Translations under genes and position numbers: made by a program | NCBI GenBank assembly: GCA_026545225.1 | Contig: CM048846.1 | Coordinates: 91,141,270 to 91,205,269, forward strand | From: Cornus controversa | Lineage: Eukaryota > Streptophyta > Magnoliopsida > Cornales > Cornaceae | Direction of reading: 5' to 3' | DNA: 64,000 bases | The notes under the pieces: generated by a model | Databases searched by the model: none | What the model was told of the DNA's origin: nothing | What the model saw: the letters and a program-made list of their open reading frames with translations, nothing else | Shown: piece by piece, positions 59,060 to 64,000 of the stretch | How the letters are laid out: each line of letters begins with the position of its first letter | Position numbering within the stretch: position 1 is the stretch's first letter

Positions 59060-61348
59060 TCACAAGATGATGTCACGCCACTCATCAATGTAAGCCAATT
59101 TGTCAGGATTCAGACTAGGAAGCTCGTGTTGTTGAAGGATATTTAAGATCTCTTCAGTTTCGCCAAGAAGTTGAGCAGCATGCAGGACACTCTTCTCCCT
59201 CTTTTCTATGACACAATAGAAGCATTTCAGAGTCATGACACGCGGTAAGTTGGTGAGACAAGCACCCAATATATCAGCGATCATAATAGATAATTGCTCG
59301 AATAGCGTCGCATCAGTTTGGACATTGCTGCCTTCGTGGTCTTGCAACACAGTTTGGCTGATTCTGTACATTGAATTTGCAGCAATAACCTTGATGGGCC
59401 AATTCAGAGGGTTCTCCTTCGGATCACCGTTGTTGACGTTTTCCTTGAACTCAATGACACTGTTTTTGGCTATGTCACGAAGTTTCTCAAGAGTCTTCGT
59501 GGAGTTGTTTCCTTTAAGAGTGATTTTCTGGAGATCTTCATCTAGCCACTTGTGGAAAACATCAACTCCTAACCACACTATGTCTGCTGCATTTCTGATA
59601 TTTAGCATATCACTTCTGGCATTCAAGAATTTTTCCACAAGGTTGGCATACAAGAGGCCTTCACTCACACTTCGAAGCAAGCCCTTCACCTTGTGATTTT
59701 CAATGTTCGGAAGTGCAATGGCTATACTTGTAAGAGTAACCACAGGAAGAGACCAACAATTAGGAGGTTCTTCAAAATTTAGAGAAGGAACTTGGTTACT
59801 GTCAAACCTTGCCACCCCCTTGAAAGCAACAGATTTTTCTAAAAGCTCTTTCAAATATTTTGGCTGCTGCTTTTTACCCATGTGAAAAAAATGTTCAGTA
59901 GCAATCCTGTTGTTCTTCACAATCTGTAAGGGAAGTTCCTCTTCACCTTCAAGATACAAAACATAATGGCTGAGATCCAGCTCTGTACCATGCACCGATT
60001 CTGATCCTGTGTGATTGCTTGAGGCAGTATTTTTAGATATGAGCTTCTTCTGCTTTAACTCGTTGTACAAGTTCCCAAATGACAAGAATTGGCTTATTAA
60101 GACAAGAGAGATTAGCATAATTAATTTGCTAACCCAGACAATCACAATTTGAACTCCTATACAGAAGTCCAGAATTAGATTCTTTGTGTTATGAACAAGT
60201 ACTTTGCTTCTTTGGCCCCGGACTTGTAAATCTAAGGGTCTCTCTTTCCAGCCTACTAGCCTTTCGATCCAATAATTTTCTGTTTTGAACTCAGTTTTGT
60301 AGCTCTTGACTCTTTTCTCTGATCGCCTTAATCTTATGGTGTTGAACAATCTAAATGTCGGGGCAATTGTACCTACTACCACGCCAAAAGACTGAATCAC
60401 AAGAATCACAAAGGTTGACCAATTATAACTCGATCCAACGTTGCGTGGATTCATGTATTCCTTGCTGTAAATAAATATCTTGATGTGGGCTTCTGCTAAA
60501 GTGAATGCAACCAAGAAACAAATTGCCCCAGAAGCATAGCAGGTAACCGAACGAGCCATAACAAACTGAGGGCTACCAGATTTTGCCATCATCCAATATC
60601 TTTTTACATTTACTTTAAAATTTTCAATTGTGAACTTTTCGGTTTCCTCTGATTCTTCACTCGAAATTTGTTTGTGCATGTTATCATATTTGAGTTGAAG
60701 ACACTTTTTAGTGGTAGAAATCGTCAAAGCTGAGAAACTCAACACTAGAAGCAGAATAAACATGAAAGAGAGAACTGCGATGTGTTCTTTACTAATGAAA
60801 TAAGCATTTATTACTCGAGTACTTAATTGGATGCAGACATTCACAATAATGGTGATTACGAGAATAGCCAAGGCTATCATGTTCATTAGAATATCTTTGT
60901 CATCCATAGCTCCTAAAGATGGCATAAAATTACCTATTGCTGTAGACATCAAGGCAGTGCTGCTGAGTTTCACCAGCTGATCTATTTGAGTTGGCATCTC
61001 GGTGCTCAGATCCACTGGCAACTTCATTGCTACAGCTAATAAGGTCAGGGATGCGGCATTCAGAGTGAAATAATTGCATGGAAACCACAGTTTTCTGTTG
61101 CGAAACCCATGGAAAACGTCAGCAGCCATTGCAAAGGAGCAGACAAGAGATGCTACTGCAACATAGATGCCGATCCATGGTATTGGTTCTTCAACTTTAT
61201 GCTTCACTATCTCCTCATTTTGATAATGGGAGCAGCAGATATAGCTGATAGCAACGTAGAAATTTACGAGTTCCCAGGGGTCATTGAAATTGTTGCCATT
61301 GATTGTGTAATAGCGATAATTCTCGCAGGTGGCCGAGGGTTCATGCAT
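59060..61348 (-). CDS. Gene H: two-domain membrane protein, function unknown
   Basis: Intact single-exon cluster gene, 762 residues. The N-terminal leader of about 56 residues is Cys- and Tyr-containing (SATCENYRYY ... ISYICCSHYQ) and has a weak hydrophobic stretch. The core starts PIPWIGIYVAVASLVC at about 55. About eight hydrophobic segments follow to about 420, with AKSGSPQFVMARSVTC in place of AETGSPQ. The linker is SSNHTGSESVHG. The soluble domain opens LDLSHYVLYLEGEEELPLQ and carries EEPPNCWSLPVVTLTSIAIALPNI, NAADIVWLGVDVFHKWLDEDLQK and LLGETEEILNILQQ. It ends at LAYIDEWRDIIL without the Ser-rich tail of A and G. It is the functional-looking twin of pseudogene E. A long (TA)n tract starts about 75 bp upstream of the ATG. 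Confidence 0.9.
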   Translation of the reverse strand: MHEPSATCENYRYYTINGNNFNDPWELVNFYVAISYICCSHYQNEEIVKHKVEEPIPWIGIYVAVASLVCSFAMAADVFHGFRNRKLWFPCNYFTLNAASLTLLAVAMKLPVDLSTEMPTQIDQLVKLSSTALMSTAIGNFMPSLGAMDDKDILMNMIALAILVITIIVNVCIQLSTRVINAYFISKEHIAVLSFMFILLLVLSFSALTISTTKKCLQLKYDNMHKQISSEESEETEKFTIENFKVNVKRYWMMAKSGSPQFVMARSVTCYASGAICFLVAFTLAEAHIKIFIYSKEYMNPRNVGSSYNWSTFVILVIQSFGVVVGTIAPTFRLFNTIRLRRSEKRVKSYKTEFKTENYWIERLVGWKERPLDLQVRGQRSKVLVHNTKNLILDFCIGVQIVIVWVSKLIMLISLVLISQFLSFGNLYNELKQKKLISKNTASSNHTGSESVHGTELDLSHYVLYLEGEEELPLQIVKNNRIATEHFFHMGKKQQPKYLKELLEKSVAFKGVARFDSNQVPSLNFEEPPNCWSLPVVTLTSIAIALPNIENHKVKGLLRSVSEGLLYANLVEKFLNARSDMLNIRNAADIVWLGVDVFHKWLDEDLQKITLKGNNSTKTLEKLRDIAKNSVIEFKENVNNGDPKENPLNWPIKVIAANSMYRISQTVLQDHEGSNVQTDATLFEQLSIMIADILGACLTNLPRVMTLKCFYCVIEKREKSVLHAAQLLGETEEILNILQQHELPSLNPDKLAYIDEWRDIIL

Positions 61349-61421
61349 TTCATAGAATTTGTCGCCCGATGGAAGGCAAGAGCTTGGGTTGTAGACTTGT
61401 AGTTGTTGGTGCTGTGAACGC

Positions 61422-61490
<69 letters not shown>

Positions 61491-63424
61491 CAAATAGCTT
61501 CCATGTTAAGTATTGACTATAGGAGTATTAGACTTGTTCCACCAATAGATTGTCAAGTACAAACCGAAGAAATTCTATTGGTTGAACAATTTCTATCAAT
61601 CTTCCTGGAAGCTTCGGCGGATCTTATAAACTTGAGTTTCTGAAGATAATTAAAGTTTTTTAATTGTGAAGATCTATACTAATTAGAGTGGAAATTTTGT
61701 GGCCGTCCAAAACCTTTGGTTAAGTTTCTTTTTCGAGTGGAAATAAAAAACGTTAGCTGAAACATCACAGATTAAAGTTAGTAAGAGTCCGCGTTGACTG
61801 ACAGCGGAGTAGAATAATCAGCTCTGGATGGCATCACTCATTTCTTCGCTAAGGATATGAAGCGCTCTTGTTTTGTTCTTTTGCTGAGGTCTGCCTCCTT
61901 GTTATTTTTCTTGCTTCTTAACAAAGTTCACTTGATCAACAAAAAAAAAAATTTGTAAAACTTGCAAACAAAATTCTGGGCATGGCATGGCATCCAACAG
62001 CCCAGGTTGGCATGCTGACAGTCTTTGTGGGCCACAAGGCTGTCAAGGACTTAGTCATGGGCATGCCATGACATAGGCTGTGGCGTGAAAGGTTGTCGAT
62101 GGTGTAACAGCAGGCATCATTCAATCTAATAGATCAGTATGCTAACAGAGTAACAGGTCTAGGAAATAATTTTTCTTGATACGAGCAAAATATTGTCAGC
62201 TAAGCTGCGGACAAGACTCCATGGAATGGGTGCTTTGAACTGTTTTTCCTGTTTCACCGGCCTTCCAGTACTAGTGGTTGTTTTAAACAGCACATGTTCT
62301 ACTCTTTTTTTTTCTTTCAAATATAAAATTCTTACTTACTGGATGGAAATTTCTACCATTTTCCGGGTAGCTATCGTTTTAATATCTAAACTGAAATAGA
62401 CTATTTTAATTTGTAACTTTTCATAAGGAATTGTCCATGTTATGATAAATACCACAAACTAAGAACAAAATCAAAAATTTGAACACACATCACATAAAGA
62501 ATAAAAATTTAAGTGGTTTCACTGTACGAAAACTAATAGATTACAAATTTCAGTCTCCAAACTCTCTATCTAATTGTGACTATCAATGTTCTCACATCAC
62601 ACATCTTAAACTCTAAATTCTCTTATATACAAGACTACAAAAGAGCTCTAAAACTCGATCCATGACCTTGTATAAGAAAAATGGATTAAAAGACTTTTCA
62701 TCAAAAAATGAGTCACACGTCGAAACAAAATTCAGGCCACAACTTTACAATTACAAATCAAGTTTTCCTAAGCTTCCTAATTCCTTTTCAATTCATAATT
62801 ATTTCTAATTTGGATGTTTCCCAGAAATCTGAATAAAAGATTAGGAGCATTAAAATTTTCCGTTTTGGTCCAGTTACATATTGGAAGTAGCACTCTCATT
62901 ATCATTACCCCTGCCATTAATCTATTAAGACTAGAATTTAGAGGTCCCTGTAAAGATTAAGTACCCTAACTTAGATAGCCTTTCTTTTTTTCTTTTCTAA
63001 TTTTAAACTATTAGAAGATCTCATAACCTAATTACCTGGTTTTTACAGTCCAATGTTCATATATGCCTCTTTCTTTGAAAAAAAGGTATAAATAATGTTT
63101 ATTTCTTCTCAGAGCCTCTTTCATTGAAAAATCATACGACCTCCGTGAGAGTCTCATGAGCACCGAGTAGGATTCTGTAATCTGGGGTTGTACTCAGGTT
63201 TCTTTGTTTGTATTATTTGTCTGTTTGGCTTGAGGGCATGCCCTGTTTCTGTTGTATTATGATTTGCCTGTTTTAGGGTGGATATTATGCCCCTCCAAGT
63301 TTTGTACTTGCATTGTTCTTTCAAATCAAGAAAATAATCAATAAAAATTGTGGAGAAGAAAGCAGGTTGTTAGCTCTCACTCACTTTCTTTGATCCCTTG
63401 AAATTTATGCAAGTGAAACAGAGA
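61349..63424. other. Intergenic region between H and relic I
   Basis: A (TA)n microsatellite lies at 61424-61487 and shared cluster upstream flank at 61490-61860. After that the sequence is mostly unique and AT-rich. No gene is recognised; the minus-strand frame at 61936-62124 and the plus-strand frame at 62193-62399 have no motifs. Confidence 0.6.
61424..61487. repeat. (TA)n microsatellites of the window
   Basis: The longest TA tract, about 64 bp, lies upstream of gene H. The homologous site upstream of E has about 25 bp (39412-39436), and the site upstream of A has a short TG tract (13340-13360). Other long TA tracts lie at 1539-1592, 32080-32129, 40385-40431 and 52810-52850. Confidence 0.9.
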
Positions 63425-63930
63425 AGGTCACAGAACATGCCATCACAAATTGCAGGCCACCTGTTTATACCATCATCAATATTTTGTAACATCTTTTAGT
63501 TTCTCAACTTTCTACTTTCCTGTTTCCTTGGGGATTTTTTCTTTTTTTATATAAGTGATTTTGTCCACTTCATTCCATCAGTGATAAATATTCTTTCCTA
63601 GTTCAAAACTCTAAAGCTGATAAACTTAATTTTAGAACTTAAAAGCAATGAAAGAATGCAAATTGAAACCAGAAAAAGTTCTTCGCATAAAAAGTAAATA
63701 ATTCCAGTACCTATTAGAAGGTAAACAACATTCACAAATATGCAACATGTGTGATGACAAGCTCTAATACCCAGACCTGTTACATTCATAAAAAATTGTC
63801 TATCATTCATGGATCCGAGAGAAGGAATAAGATTTCCCATTTTAGTACACATCAACATGGTGCTGGTAAGTTTTGCCACCTGATCAGAATACCTGGCATG
63901 CATGAGGCAATTGAGATCCATTGTCACCAA
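63425..63930 (-). pseudogene. Relic I: membrane-domain remnant of a cluster gene
   Basis: Minus strand. 63598-63930 keeps DQVAKLTSTMLMCTKMGNLIPSLGSMNDRQFFMNVTGLGI, the third and fourth membrane segments, then decays with a small insertion around ACHHTCCI. 63425-63490 keeps a form of LQFVMACSVTF, matching the PQFVMARSVTC motif. First and second segments and the soluble domain are missing, although the latter could have lain where the sequence is now too diverged to see. It is the most diverged member and shows the cluster probably continues beyond the window. Confidence 0.85.
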
Positions 63931-64000
63931 ATTAAGAATTTATATTCCACCACTCTCACAATTTTAATTTGTATGCCCTACAAGAAGTGTATGCAGTATT

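Larger units (their letters stand above)
58648..61680. repeat. Large duplication H: copy 2
   Basis: Partner of 36605-39800. It includes the intact gene H and its flanks up to the shared upstream sequence past the TA microsatellite (61424-61487, much longer than the one upstream of E). Confidence 0.9.

Overview
This window reads as nuclear DNA from a flowering plant, most likely a woody eudicot. It is AT-rich, full of (TA)n tracts, and carries a plant CRM-like Ty3 element, a Mutator-like transposon with a FAR1-type transposase, MULE-type MITEs, a TRIM element and a piece of a plant 20S proteasome gene. The species cannot be named from the sequence alone.

The backbone is a tandem cluster of one gene family, all on the minus strand. 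The products are single-exon proteins of about 760-790 residues, with about eight membrane segments followed by a soluble, mostly helical domain of about 330 residues. I do not know an assigned function for them. Three copies look intact: C (20151-22430), G (49424-51745) and H (59060-61348). Copy A (13256 down to 5284) is cut in two by a retrotransposon. Copies B (18317-19340), E (37027-39331) and F (47794-48810) are pseudogenes. Scraps lie at 4613-4696, 36420-36588 (D) and 63425-63930 (I). Flanks were duplicated with the genes, so the intergenic DNA is itself a mosaic of repeats.

Layout: 1-5.3 kb is gene-poor, with a GGT-rich minisatellite inside a possible DNA element. 5.3-13.3 kb is gene A with a whole, very young CRM-like LTR retrotransposon (6304-11901, LTRs identical by eye, 5-bp target duplication). 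13.3-20.1 kb is duplicated flank plus pseudogene B. 20.1-22.4 kb is gene C. 22527-33248 is a 10.7-kb Mutator-like element with terminal inverted repeats of about 220-275 bp and a 9-bp target duplication; it holds a five-exon FAR1-type transposase gene (one stop, one frameshift), a 1-kb minisatellite, a small SINE, and two neighbouring exons of a proteasome alpha-6 gene in opposite orientations. 33.3-39.3 kb is a repeat mosaic, stub D and pseudogene E. 39.3-47.8 kb is intergenic, with MITEs. 47.8-51.7 kb is pseudogene F and gene G. 51.7-59 kb is gene-free, with a complete TRIM and LTR remnants. 59-61.3 kb is gene H, and the window ends in relic I.

The main story is birth and death in a lineage-expanded membrane-protein family with little else around it, reshaped by transposons. 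One retrotransposon split a gene that was open until very recently, and one MULE landed 96 bp upstream of an intact copy while carrying host proteasome exons.
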